In this document: piece by piece, positions 45,505 through 53,762 of the stretch
Numbering within the stretch: the stretch's first letter is position 1
How the letters are laid out: each line of letters starts with the position of its first letter
DNA from: Priestia aryabhattai
Lineage (GTDB): Bacteria > Bacillota > Bacilli > Bacillales > Bacillaceae_H
NCBI RefSeq assembly: GCF_023715685.1
Contig: NZ_JAMBOQ010000002.1
Location: forward strand, 186,001 to 250,000
Length of the DNA: 64,000 nucleotides
Reading direction: 5' to 3'
Program-made: the position numbers and the translations under genes
Notes under the pieces: model-generated
Database searches by the model: none
Told to the model about the DNA's origin: nothing
What the model saw: the letters and a program-made list of their open reading frames with translations, nothing else

Positions 45505-46361
45505 ATGCAAAGCTGTTCGGTAAGAAGAGAAGAAAATTCACGTAAAGACGCTGATACAAAGGTATCTTTCCGTGTAATAAAAAAAGTGGGGACCTTTCTA
45601 TATGGCTGTGGTAGCGGAGTTAACGTTAATGAATGGTCATGGTTAGATACAATGGATTTCATCATCACAGCTACGCCCATACCTGCTTTTACACACCCAA
45701 TAATCGCTTCAATCGTACCAAATTCTAATATGCGTTTTGGAAACACGCCTTCTCTTGTCAGCAGCATTTCTAATGTATGTCGATATGCACATCCGCTGCT
45801 GAAAGCTAATAGATTCATGTCGTTTAGGCTATAAAGAGAAGGAAGAGGATGGCGGCTCACAAGTACAAGCTCTTCATCTTGAATAAATAAAGTGTTTATA
45901 TCAGGATGTTCACAGCTGCCTGCAACGAATGCCCCTTCAAGTTTTCGGGCTAAAACCAGCTGAATAAGAACATCGGTTGTATGTGTTTCTAAAACGAAGT
46001 CTACATCAGGGTAGGTAGTGCAATAATTAAAAAGAAAAGGCGGTAGCCGAAGAGCCGCAGTGGATTCAGTTGCACCTATTTTTAAAGGACCTATCGGTAT
46101 ATGGGCACTGCTTTGCACAGTTGCAGTGGCTTCATTGGTTAAACGCAGAATTTGTTCAGCATAACGATGTAACAGCTCTCCGCTAGAAGTTAAAGTGACG
46201 CCTTTACCGCTTCGTTCAAATAGCTGTGTACCCAGCTCAGCTTCTAATTGCTGAATTCGCATCGTCACATTCGACTGCACGTAGCTTAAGCTTTTGGCTG
46301 CTTTTGAAATGTTTTTTTCTTCTGCTACCGTTGTAAAAACAAGCAAATCTTTTATATCCAT
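45492..46361 (-). CDS. LysR-type transcriptional regulator
   Basis: About 289 aa: helix-turn-helix at residues 1-60 (NISKAAKSLSYVQSNVTMRIQQLEAELGTQLFERSGKGVTLT) and an effector domain behind it, with GPLKIGATESTAALRLPPFL as hinge. The start ATG 46361 has GGAGGAG upstream; an in-frame ATG eight codons earlier precedes the site. It is divergent from an MFS transporter, its probable target. The form resembles the CzcR/GltC-like group. Confidence 0.9.
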   Translation of the reverse strand: MDIKDLLVFTTVAEEKNISKAAKSLSYVQSNVTMRIQQLEAELGTQLFERSGKGVTLTSSGELLHRYAEQILRLTNEATATVQSSAHIPIGPLKIGATESTAALRLPPFLFNYCTTYPDVDFVLETHTTDVLIQLVLARKLEGAFVAGSCEHPDINTLFIQDEELVLVSRHPLPSLYSLNDMNLLAFSSGCAYRHTLEMLLTREGVFPKRILEFGTIEAIIGCVKAGMGVAVMMKSIVSNHDHSLTLTPLPQPYRKVPTFFITRKDTFVSASLREFSSLLTEQLCITKP

Positions 46362-46470
46362 AAAATCTCCTCCTGCAGCTATCATTTTTATTGATGACTT
46401 TTATCTTTATTCCTTATTTTACATGATATCATCACTTCTCTACACTGAAAGTAGAGGTGGAGGAGAGAAA

Positions 46471-47691
46471 ATGAGCAGACAAAAAGCTTCTTATAAGTGG
46501 ATAATTTTATTTATTGCCACTGTGTCTCAGGCGTGTGCAACGTTTGTCACGTACGGCGCGGGACCATTGGCAGCGTTTTGGCAAAGACTATATGATTTAT
46601 CGCAGTTTCAAACAGGACTGCTTGTATCAGCTGTTCAAATTGGTCCGATTTTTTCAATGCTGTTTTTTGGAAACTGGATGGATCGTTATGGAGAAAGGTG
46701 GCTTGTAGGGGGAGGATCTATTTTGCTGGGGGTAAGCATGCTTTTTGCCTATAGAGCTGATCATTATATGTATTTAACAGGCGTGCTTCTCGCAGCAGGT
46801 GTGTGGTATGGAACAGCACAGCCAGGAGGAAGCAAAGCGGTGGTGAAGTGGTTTCCTTCTCATCATAGAGGTCTTGCCATGGGGATTCGGCAAACGGGGA
46901 TACCAATTGGAGGCGCTGTCGCTTCAGCGGCATTACCAGTGCTGTTTCACCAATACGGCTGGCATTCAGCTGTGGTTGTACAGGCTGCGGCAGCTATTGG
47001 GGGTGGTCTTCTTTTTTTAGTGTTCTATCGAGAATACTCATCATCGTCAGAAAAAAAGGAAACATTTACGCTTCGTCAAAAAATCAAGCGCATTTCTCAA
47101 GATAAAACGCTCTATCCCCTGTTCTTCGTGGGTGTTTCAATGATTTCTCTTCAAATGATTATCGTCGCGCACTTTATAAGTTATTTAACGAAAGCCTTGA
47201 AGATGAATTTTGCTTCAGCGGGCATGTTACTGAGCATCACACTGTTAGGCGGAATGATTGGGAGAATTGCTTTAGCCTGGGTAAGTGACCATGTGTATAA
47301 CGGAAATCGAAGGACTCCTTTGCAAGTGACGGTTTGGATGGCTGCAGGACTAACAATAGCTATTTCTTATATTGGATTTGATTTGCCTTTTTGGCTACTA
47401 ACTGCAGTTTGCTTTAGCCTCGGTTTTTTTGCGATTGGCTGGTTTAGTTTATTTATCGTGTTAATAGCAGAAAAAGCGGATGATCGTACTATCGGTTTAA
47501 CTGTAAGCATCGCTTTAACGCTCAATCAATTTGCCATTGTGCTTGCACCGGTTTGGTTTGGGCTCCTTGTTGATTGGCTCCAGAGCTATGCGCTGGCTTT
47601 TAGTACGTCTGCAGGTTTAATTGCATGCGGAGGAATATGGCTAACAAAAGAGCGTGTTCATCCATTTTTAAATAAAAAAGTCACTAAATGA
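46471..47691 (+). CDS. MFS transporter
   Basis: A 406-residue major facilitator with twelve helices; the helix 2-3 loop reads NWMDRYGERWLVGGG and the segment VKWFPSHHRGLAMGIRQTGIPIGGAVA matches the oxalate/formate- or CynX-like groups. ATG 46471 has GGAGGAG upstream; the frame is open much further upstream but that region is the divergent regulator. Probably regulated by the adjacent LysR protein. Substrate unknown. Confidence 0.87.
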   Translation: MSRQKASYKWIILFIATVSQACATFVTYGAGPLAAFWQRLYDLSQFQTGLLVSAVQIGPIFSMLFFGNWMDRYGERWLVGGGSILLGVSMLFAYRADHYMYLTGVLLAAGVWYGTAQPGGSKAVVKWFPSHHRGLAMGIRQTGIPIGGAVASAALPVLFHQYGWHSAVVVQAAAAIGGGLLFLVFYREYSSSSEKKETFTLRQKIKRISQDKTLYPLFFVGVSMISLQMIIVAHFISYLTKALKMNFASAGMLLSITLLGGMIGRIALAWVSDHVYNGNRRTPLQVTVWMAAGLTIAISYIGFDLPFWLLTAVCFSLGFFAIGWFSLFIVLIAEKADDRTIGLTVSIALTLNQFAIVLAPVWFGLLVDWLQSYALAFSTSAGLIACGGIWLTKERVHPFLNKKVTK

Positions 47692-47737
47692 ATAGTGATT
47701 TAGCGCTATTTGACTAGGAATACTCACTCTTTAAAAC

Positions 47738-47762
47738 GTTTCAAAGTAATGCTCTTGGGTAC
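47738..47762 (+). promoter_or_regulatory. Sigma-B-type promoter
   Basis: GTTTCA (47738-47743), 13-bp spacer, GGGTAC (47757-47762) is close to the sigma-B consensus GTTTAA-N12-14-GGGTAT. It lies 27 bp before the stress-protein start. Confidence 0.65.
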
Positions 47763-47789
47763 ACACAACATTAATGAGGAGAGGATAGT

Positions 47790-48269
47790 ATGGAAGCAAA
47801 AAATGTTGTGGGAGTATATGAAACGGAACAAGAAGCAATTCATGCTGTAGAGAGTTTAAAAAAAGAAGGATATGAATCGGAAGAAATATCTATCATCGGT
47901 AAACATAAAAAGACCAAAAACGTTCAGAAAGAAACGAATACAAAAGCAGAAGGTGCAGCAACTGGAGCGCTTGCTGGAGGTACGCTAGGGAGCTTGACCG
48001 GAATATTAGCAGGTGCTGGAGCTCTTGCAATACCGGGAATAGGCCCAATTGTGGCGGCTGGTCCGATTGTAGCTACATTAACAGGTGCAGCAGCTGGTGC
48101 GAGCGTAGGAGGACTCTCAGGTATTTTAGTGGGTATGGAAATTCCAAAACAGCAGGCTGAACAATATAATGATTCAGTCAAAGAAGGCAGCTTGCTTGTT
48201 CTAGTAGACAAAACAGATTCAGATTATGACGGAAACCCGAAAGCGCCTTTAACCGGAATGATTCTATAG
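47790..48269 (+). CDS. General stress protein 17M-like (YflT type) with glycine-zipper segment
   Basis: A 159-aa protein. Residues 5-40 form the YflT/17M-type fold (VVGVYETEQEAIHAVESLKKEGYESEEISIIGK); residues 60-115 are a glycine/alanine-rich membrane-like zipper (GALAGGTLGSLTGILAGAG); the C-terminus returns to a small beta-alpha unit (KQQAEQYNDSVKEGSLLVLVD). Relatives are sigma-B-dependent stress proteins of unknown activity, and the promoter here is of sigma-B type. GAGGAG is the ribosome site. The gene lies upstream of the gas vesicle cluster, separated by a terminator. Confidence 0.85.
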   Translation: MEAKNVVGVYETEQEAIHAVESLKKEGYESEEISIIGKHKKTKNVQKETNTKAEGAATGALAGGTLGSLTGILAGAGALAIPGIGPIVAAGPIVATLTGAAAGASVGGLSGILVGMEIPKQQAEQYNDSVKEGSLLVLVDKTDSDYDGNPKAPLTGMIL

Positions 48270-48287
48270 AGCTTATGATATGTAGTC

Positions 48288-48318
48288 AAAATCTGTCGCA
48301 ATTGCGGCAGATTTTTTT
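48288..48318 (+). terminator. Terminator after stress-protein gene
   Basis: AAAATCTG and CAGATTTT flank GTCGCAATTGCGGC, with a T-run. Confidence 0.8.
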
Positions 48319-48717
48319 ATGCATTGCCTTTTCTTAAGTACATTAAAATAACAATAATATTCCATGATAGTAAAAAAATACAAATACTTCATGGTGCATC
48401 GAGCGATAATATGCCTAGAATTACAATGTAATATTATTGTAACAATAATGTATTTATTGTTTTATTTTAGGGTCAGATTCTTGATAAAAGCTTTAACAAT
48501 AGGGTTTGGTTAAAATATTTATCCATAAATTAACTGTTAATTATTATACTTAGTGGAATAATTTTCTAATTTATTTTTAAGAATTACTTTTTAGCAAATT
48601 ATTCATGTTTGAATGAAGGCTAAAAAGTATATTTCAAAAGTATGTTTACTTAAAAAGTTAAGCAGGTTGATTAGTAGCATCATTCATTTAGCTAAATTTC
48701 GAAAGGAGCTGCTAAAA
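48319..48717 (+). promoter_or_regulatory. Gas vesicle cluster leader and promoter region
   Basis: About 400 bp of very AT-rich DNA without a gene. A perfect palindrome AATTAAC-T-GTTAATT (48528-48542) lies just before a -10 TATACT (48545-48550) whose -35 is poor, and TTAACA-17-TATTTA further upstream is a second candidate. The word TAACAATAAT occurs twice (about 48351 and 48440). The gvpA ribosome site GAAAGGAG ends the region. The dyad in the promoter spacer suggests a dedicated regulator. Confidence 0.45.
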
Positions 48718-48978
48718 ATGAGTATCCAAAAAAGTACAGATAGTTCTAGTTTGGCAGAAGTGATTGATCGAATTCTCGACAAAGGGATTGTCATCGATGC
48801 TTTTGCTCGAGTATCACTCGTAGGAATTGAAATTTTAACGATTGAAGCACGAGTCGTTATTGCAAGTGTCGATACGTGGCTTCGCTATGCGGAAGCCGTA
48901 GGGTTATTAACCGACAAAGTAGAAGAAGAAGGGCTGCCTGGCCGAACAGAGGAGCGAGGAGCAGGGCTTAGTTTTTAA
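48718..48978 (+). CDS. gvpA: Major gas vesicle structural protein
   Basis: An 86-residue GvpA, the ribbed-shell monomer. The conserved core is seen whole: [20 protein letters not shown], then [20 protein letters not shown] and [15 protein letters not shown], giving the helix-strand-strand-helix fold. The start ATG 48718 has AAGGAG nine bases before; the frame upstream is open but lacks a start signal. It is the first gene of the 14-gene cluster. The C-terminal 20 residues differ from GvpB. Confidence 0.96.
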   Translation: MSIQKSTDSSSLAEVIDRILDKGIVIDAFARVSLVGIEILTIEARVVIASVDTWLRYAEAVGLLTDKVEEEGLPGRTEERGAGLSF

Positions 48979-49038
48979 ATCTTTTAATCATTAGAAAATT
49001 CATTAAATAAATAATAATAAGAGAAAAGAGGATGGAAC

Positions 49039-49515
49039 ATGACAACAACTGATCAAAACGAAAAACAACAAAATCAGCAGCAAGAAGAAAAAACGCAAAA
49101 TTCTTTAAATCTTGCCATTTTAGGAGGCGTAGTAGGAGCAGGAATTGGGCTTCTTTCAAGTCCGCAAACGAGTAAAAAAGTACTCAGTCGCTTAGGACAA
49201 TCAGAAATTGTACGTGCGACAGGACAAGAGTTAAGGCGAAACGCACAGGATATTCTAACGCAGCAAGCGATGGGGGCGTTAAGACAGACAGCTACAGGCT
49301 ATCTTGAAAAAGACAATTTAAGCAAGCTGCTGGCACCTAAAAAGAAAAAAGAAGATGCATCAAATGAACAGGCGGATTCGCAGGAAGAAGTCAGCGAAAG
49401 CACAGAAATGGAAACGTCTCAGTATGAAGAATTAAAAGAAGAAAATAAAAATATGAACGACCAGCTGCAGCGCATTGAAGAGATGCTAAACAAACTCATG
49501 GACGCTAAAAAGTAA
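49039..49515 (+). CDS. gvpP: Gas vesicle accessory protein GvpP
   Basis: A 158-aa protein found only in Bacillus-type clusters. A Gln/Glu-rich N-terminus leads to a glycine-zipper helix (LAILGGVVGAGIGLLSSPQTSKKVL, YtxH-like), a helical middle, and a C-terminal coiled coil (YEELKEENKNMNDQLQRIEEML). Its layout matches GvpT closely. Role not established; perhaps scaffold or membrane/vesicle contact. It lies second in the cluster after gvpA. Confidence 0.88.
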   Translation: MTTTDQNEKQQNQQQEEKTQNSLNLAILGGVVGAGIGLLSSPQTSKKVLSRLGQSEIVRATGQELRRNAQDILTQQAMGALRQTATGYLEKDNLSKLLAPKKKKEDASNEQADSQEEVSESTEMETSQYEELKEENKNMNDQLQRIEEMLNKLMDAKK

Positions 49516-49540
49516 GATATTCGTCCTGAAGGGGAATTTC

Positions 49541-50014
49541 ATGGATAAAAAAGATGTGGAGAAAGCAGCCTTAAAAGCAGGAAAAAAGATCATTGATCAT
49601 ACGCCTGAACCTGTTAAGGAAAAGGTAGAAGAAAAGCTTAAAGAAAAAGCGAAAGAAAAGTTTGTCGAAAAAACCGAAGGGAAACTGCAGGAAAAAGCAA
49701 ATGAAGTGTCAGAAAAACTGCAGGAAACAAAAGAGAAAAATGCCCAAAAGGTACACGGCAAAGGGGAAGAAGCAAAAGAAAAGCTTCAAGACGTCTTATT
49801 ATCAGTAAAAGATAAGCTTAGCGATGTGAAAGAAGCTGGAGAGGACTTTCAAGAAAAAGTTTCTTCTTCAGACGATAAAGATAAGTCAAAAAATAAGCGG
49901 AAAATAAAAGGCGTAAATCAGATTAAAAAAGCAACTGATATTAAAAGCTCTACTACTATTAAAAGTTCCAATGATATTAAATCATCTACAGATTTAAAAA
50001 CAATGGGATCATAA
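49541..50014 (+). CDS. gvpQ: Gas vesicle accessory protein GvpQ
   Basis: A 157-aa, Lys/Glu-rich protein. Residues 20-120 are amphipathic helix repeats ([20 protein letters not shown]) like LEA or apolipoprotein stretches. The C-terminus has four copies of a short Ser/Thr repeat, IKSS-x-x (ending [19 protein letters not shown]). No enzymatic motif. GGGGAA precedes ATG 49541. Function unproven; the helices could coat the vesicle surface or act as assembly chaperone. Confidence 0.88.
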   Translation: MDKKDVEKAALKAGKKIIDHTPEPVKEKVEEKLKEKAKEKFVEKTEGKLQEKANEVSEKLQETKEKNAQKVHGKGEEAKEKLQDVLLSVKDKLSDVKEAGEDFQEKVSSSDDKDKSKNKRKIKGVNQIKKATDIKSSTTIKSSNDIKSSTDLKTMGS

Positions 50015-50033
50015 GCGAAAGGAGAAATGGGAA

Positions 50034-50300
50034 ATGTCTATTCAAAAAAGTACTAATAGTTCAAGTTTAGCAGAAGTAATTGACCGTATTTTGGACAAAG
50101 GAATTGTCATTGATGCTTTCGCAAGAGTATCTGTGGTAGGAATTGAAATTTTAACGATTGAAGCACGAGTGGTTATTGCAAGTGTTGATACGTGGCTGCG
50201 CTATGCAGAAGCAGTTGGGCTTCTTCGTGACGATGTAGAAGAAAATGGTCTTCCTGAACGTTCAAATTCAAGTGAAGGACAGCCGCGTTTTAGTATTTAA
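50034..50300 (+). CDS. gvpB: Gas vesicle structural protein GvpB (GvpA paralogue)
   Basis: An 88-residue GvpA-family protein. The first 67 residues match GvpA except for conservative changes such as Asp7 to Asn and Leu to Val in RVSVVG, while the DNA has many silent changes; the tails diverge. In P. megaterium this copy is regarded as the functional shell protein in heterologous work. AAAGGAG precedes ATG 50034. A hairpin follows the stop. Confidence 0.96.
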   Translation: MSIQKSTNSSSLAEVIDRILDKGIVIDAFARVSVVGIEILTIEARVVIASVDTWLRYAEAVGLLRDDVEENGLPERSNSSEGQPRFSI

Positions 50301-50311
50301 TATGAAGCAAT

Positions 50312-50341
50312 ATGGAACCTTCCTTTTTTGAGGGTGGTTCC
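50312..50341 (+). promoter_or_regulatory. Hairpin between gvpB and gvpR
   Basis: GGAACC pairs with GGTTCC, with inner CC/GG pairs and a TTTTTTGA loop. No U-tract follows, so it is more likely an mRNA stabiliser or partial attenuator that lets gvpA-B be made in excess of the downstream assembly proteins. Confidence 0.55.
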
Positions 50342-50375
50342 AGCTTTTAGATATAACTATTGGAGGCTACTAAAA

Positions 50376-50642
50376 ATGGAAATTAAAAAAATTATGCAAG
50401 CTGTAAACGACTTTTTCGGTGAACACGTAGCTCCTCCTCATAAAATCACCTCGGTGGAAGCTACTGAAGATGAAGGTTGGAGAGTTATTGTTGAAGTGAT
50501 TGAAGAACGAGAATATATGAAGAAATACGCCAAAGATGAAATGCTCGGGACATACGAGTGCTTTTTAAATAAAGAAAAAGAAGTCATCTCATTCAAACGA
50601 CTCGACGTCAGATATAGAAGCGCCATTGGCATTGAAGCATAA
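50376..50642 (+). CDS. gvpR: GvpO-domain gas vesicle protein GvpR
   Basis: An 88-aa protein of the GvpO/GvpR type (KKIMQAVNDFFGEHVAPPHKITSVEATEDEGWRVIVEVIEE then YECFLNKEKEVISFKRLDVRYRS). ATG 50376 has GGAGG upstream; the earlier in-frame start at 50328 is inside the intergenic hairpin. In halophiles GvpO affects cluster expression; in Bacillus its role is assembly-related but unclear. Confidence 0.9.
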   Translation: MEIKKIMQAVNDFFGEHVAPPHKITSVEATEDEGWRVIVEVIEEREYMKKYAKDEMLGTYECFLNKEKEVISFKRLDVRYRSAIGIEA

Positions 50643-50670
50643 ACGATAAGATGGCAGGAGGAACGTAAAA

Positions 50671-51597
50671 ATGACCGTCTTAACAGACAAAAGGAGAAAA
50701 GGCAGTGGAGCTTTTATACAAGATGACGAGACCAAAGAGGTTCTTTCAAGAGCGCTGAGCTATTTAAAATCCGGCTATTCCATTCATTTTACAGGTCCTG
50801 CCGGCGGAGGCAAAACTTCTTTAGCGCGAGCACTTGCTAAAAAGAGAAAGCGCCCGGTGATGCTGATGCACGGAAATCACGAGCTCAACAACAAAGATTT
50901 AATTGGAGATTTTACAGGCTATACGAGCAAAAAAGTGATCGACCAGTATGTTCGTTCCGTCTATAAAAAAGATGAACAAGTGAGTGAAAACTGGCAGGAT
51001 GGCCGATTGCTTGAAGCTGTAAAAAATGGTTATACGCTGATTTACGACGAATTTACTCGGTCTAAGCCGGCGACGAATAATATCTTTCTATCGATATTAG
51101 AAGAAGGCGTGCTGCCGCTGTATGGAGTAAAAATAACCGATCCTTTTGTGCGCGTGCATCCCGATTTTCGCGTCATCTTCACAAGCAATCCAGCCGAGTA
51201 TGCTGGCGTATATGATACGCAAGATGCGCTTCTTGACAGGCTAATTACCATGTTTATTGATTATAAAGACATCGACAGAGAGACAGCGATTTTAACAGAG
51301 AAAACGGACGTAGAAGAAGACGAAGCGCGCGTAATTGTAACGCTCGTAACAAACGTTCGAGACCGCTCTGGAGATGAAAACAGCAGCGGACTTAGCTTGC
51401 GTGCTTCGCTCATGATCGCTACCCTTGCCGCACAGCAAGACATTGCTATCGATGGAAATGACGAAGCGTTTCAAACATTATGTATAGATATCTTGCGTCA
51501 TCCGCTTACCAGATGTTTAGACGAAGAAAATGCAAAAAGCAAAGCCGAAAAAATCATTTTAGAAGAGTGCAAGAATATAGACATTGAAGAAAAGTAA
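50671..51597 (+). CDS. gvpN: Gas vesicle AAA+ ATPase GvpN
   Basis: A 308-aa MoxR-like AAA+ ATPase. Walker A is GPAGGGKTS, Walker B LIYDEFTRSKPATNN, sensor 1 RVIFTSNPAEYAG and an arginine-finger region LLDRLITMFIDY. GvpN helps vesicles grow from bicones to full cylinders. GGAGG precedes ATG 50671. The gene follows gvpR by 28 bp. Confidence 0.95.
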   Translation: MTVLTDKRRKGSGAFIQDDETKEVLSRALSYLKSGYSIHFTGPAGGGKTSLARALAKKRKRPVMLMHGNHELNNKDLIGDFTGYTSKKVIDQYVRSVYKKDEQVSENWQDGRLLEAVKNGYTLIYDEFTRSKPATNNIFLSILEEGVLPLYGVKITDPFVRVHPDFRVIFTSNPAEYAGVYDTQDALLDRLITMFIDYKDIDRETAILTEKTDVEEDEARVIVTLVTNVRDRSGDENSSGLSLRASLMIATLAAQQDIAIDGNDEAFQTLCIDILRHPLTRCLDEENAKSKAEKIILEECKNIDIEEK

Positions 51598-51611
51598 AGG
51601 AGCTTGAAAAC

Positions 51612-52379
51612 ATGAGTGAACAGAACGAAACAGGTATTTATATTTTTAGCGCGATTCAAACGGATAAAGACGAAGGTTTTGGCTCGGTCGAAGTAGAAGG
51701 GACAAAGTCAGAAACGTTTTTAATTCGCTACAAAGACGCGGCTATGGTAGCAGCTGAAGTACCGATGAAAATTTATCACCCTAATCGTCAAAATTTATTA
51801 ATGCATCAAAACGCAGTAGCAGCAATCATGGACAAAAATGATACGGTTATTCCAATCAGCTTTGGGAATGTATTCAAATCAAAAGAAGATGTAAAAGTTC
51901 TTTTAGAAAACCTTTATCCGCAGTTTGAAAAGCTGTTTCCAGCCATTAAAGGAAAAATTGAAGTCGGTTTAAAAGTAATCGGAAAAAAAGAATGGCTCGA
52001 GAAAAAAGTAAACGAAAACCCTGAACTTGAAAAAGTGTCAGCATCAGTAAAAGGAAAATCAGAAGCAGCCGGTTATTATGAGCGTATTCAACTTGGAGGC
52101 CTTGCTCAAAAAATGTTTACTTCCCTGCAAAAAGAAGTCAAAACAGAGGTGTTTTCTCCGCTTGAAGAAGCAGCGGAAGCAGCAAAAGCAAATGAGCCAA
52201 CGGGCGAAACGATGCTCTTAAACGCGTCTTTTTTAATTAACCGTGAAGATGAAGCGAAGTTTGATGAAAAAGTGAATGAAGCGCATGAAAACTGGAAAGA
52301 CAAAGCCGATTTTCATTACAGCGGTCCTTGGCCTGCTTATAATTTTGTGAACATTCGCCTAAAAGTAGAAGAGAAATAA
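51612..52379 (+). CDS. gvpF: Gas vesicle protein GvpF (GvpF/L family)
   Basis: A 255-aa GvpF/L-family protein: TGIYIFSAIQ start, NAVAAIMDKNDTVIPISFGNVFKSKEDV in the first domain, and the closing HYSGPWPAYNFVNIRLK. The two-domain fold binds GvpA during early assembly. Stop lies 1 bp before the gvpG start. Confidence 0.94.
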   Translation: MSEQNETGIYIFSAIQTDKDEGFGSVEVEGTKSETFLIRYKDAAMVAAEVPMKIYHPNRQNLLMHQNAVAAIMDKNDTVIPISFGNVFKSKEDVKVLLENLYPQFEKLFPAIKGKIEVGLKVIGKKEWLEKKVNENPELEKVSASVKGKSEAAGYYERIQLGGLAQKMFTSLQKEVKTEVFSPLEEAAEAAKANEPTGETMLLNASFLINREDEAKFDEKVNEAHENWKDKADFHYSGPWPAYNFVNIRLKVEEK

Positions 52380-52380
52380 C

Positions 52381-52647
52381 GTGCTTCATAAGTTAGTAAC
52401 CGCACCTATTAACCTTGTAGTGAAAATCGGCGAAAAAGTACAGGAAGAAGCTGATAAACAGCTATACGATCTTCCGACGATTCAACAAAAACTCATTCAG
52501 CTTCAAATGATGTTTGAGCTTGGTGAAATTCCGGAAGAAGCGTTTCAAGAAAAAGAAGATGAACTGTTAATGAGGTACGAAATAGCGAAACGCAGAGAAA
52601 TTGAACAATGGGAAGAGCTAACACAAAAAAGAAATGAGGAATCCTAG
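52381..52647 (+). CDS. gvpG: Gas vesicle protein GvpG
   Basis: An 88-aa, mostly helical accessory protein (LVTAPINLVVKIGEKVQEEADKQLYD, then coiled-coil-like tail). It starts at GTG 52381, one base after the gvpF stop, and ends directly at the gvpL ATG (TAG-ATG), so F-G-L are translated as a coupled block. GvpG is an essential minor assembly factor. Confidence 0.92.
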   Translation: MLHKLVTAPINLVVKIGEKVQEEADKQLYDLPTIQQKLIQLQMMFELGEIPEEAFQEKEDELLMRYEIAKRREIEQWEELTQKRNEES

Positions 52648-53457
52648 ATGGGAGAATTACTGTATCTATACGGTTTAATTCCAACAAAAGAAGCAGCATC
52701 CATAGAGCCGTTTCCATCTTATAAAGGGTTTGACGGAGAACATTCACTGTGCCCAATTGCGATTGATCAGGTGACAGCTGTGGTTTCTAAGCTAGATGCT
52801 GACACTTATTCAGAAGAAGTAATTCAAGAAAAGATGGAGCAGGATATGAGCTGGCTGCAGGAAAAGGCATTTCATCATCACGAAACGGTAGCCGCTCTGT
52901 ACGAAGAATTTACGATTATTCCATTAAAATTTTGCACTATCTATAAAAGCGAAGAGAGTTTGCAAGCAGCTATTGAGATCAGCAAAGAAAAGATAGAGAA
53001 TTCACTGACGCTGCTTCAAGGAAATGAAGAGTGGAATGTGAAAATTTACTGTGATGATAAAGAGCTAAAAAAACAAATCGGCGAAACGAATTCAAGCGTG
53101 AAAGCGAAAAAACAAGAAATTAGTCACTTATCACCAGGAAGACAGTTTTTTGAAAAGAAAAAAATAGATCAGCTAATTGAAAAAGAAGTAGAGCTTCACA
53201 AAAACAGAGTGTGTGGAGAGATACATGACAAGCTAAAAGAACTATCACTTTATGACTCTGTTAAAAAGAATTGGAGCAAAGACGTAACGGGCGCAGCTGA
53301 ACAGATGGCGTGGAACAGCGTGTTTCTTCTCCCGTCTCTGCAAATTAATCGTTTTGTAGATGAAATTGAAGAGCTGCAGCAAAAGCTTGAAAAAAAAGGT
53401 TGGAAGTTTGAAGTGACAGGACCTTGGCCTCCCTATCATTTTTCCAGCTTTGCGTAA
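52648..53457 (+). CDS. gvpL: Gas vesicle protein GvpL (GvpF/L family)
   Basis: A 269-aa second GvpF/L-family protein, paralogue of GvpF, with LLYLYGLIPTKEAAS at the start, FTIIPLKFCTIYKSEESLQ and the ending EVTGPWPPYHFSSFA. It interacts with several minor Gvp proteins. It begins right at the gvpG stop. Length and ends are typical. Confidence 0.94.
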   Translation: MGELLYLYGLIPTKEAASIEPFPSYKGFDGEHSLCPIAIDQVTAVVSKLDADTYSEEVIQEKMEQDMSWLQEKAFHHHETVAALYEEFTIIPLKFCTIYKSEESLQAAIEISKEKIENSLTLLQGNEEWNVKIYCDDKELKKQIGETNSSVKAKKQEISHLSPGRQFFEKKKIDQLIEKEVELHKNRVCGEIHDKLKELSLYDSVKKNWSKDVTGAAEQMAWNSVFLLPSLQINRFVDEIEELQQKLEKKGWKFEVTGPWPPYHFSSFA

Positions 53458-53474
53458 AGTGAGGAATCAAACTC

Positions 53475-53762
53475 ATGTCTCTTAAAGAATCCATGGAGAA
53501 TAAAGATATTGCTCTTATCGATATTTTAGATGTCATTTTAGATAAAGGAGTCGCCATTAAAGGAGACTTGATCATTTCCATAGCTGGCGTCGATTTAGTG
53601 TATTTGGATTTGCGAGTGCTTATTTCTTCGGTTGAAACGCTTGTGCAAGCAAAGGAAGGAAATCGCAAACCGATCACTTCTGAACAATTTGATAAACAAA
53701 AGGAGGAATTAATGGATGCAACCAGTCAGCCAAGCAAATGGACGAATTCACTTGGATCCTGA
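53475..53762 (+). CDS. gvpS: Gas vesicle protein GvpS (GvpA/J/M family)
   Basis: A 95-aa minor shell-type protein of the GvpA/J/M family: IALIDILDVILDKGVAIKGDLIISIAGVDLVYLDLRVLISSVETLVQA. It lacks the tryptophan-containing C-terminal helix of GvpA. Its last 47 bp overlap gvpK in another frame. AGTGAGGA is the ribosome site. Confidence 0.93.
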   Translation: MSLKESMENKDIALIDILDVILDKGVAIKGDLIISIAGVDLVYLDLRVLISSVETLVQAKEGNRKPITSEQFDKQKEELMDATSQPSKWTNSLGS

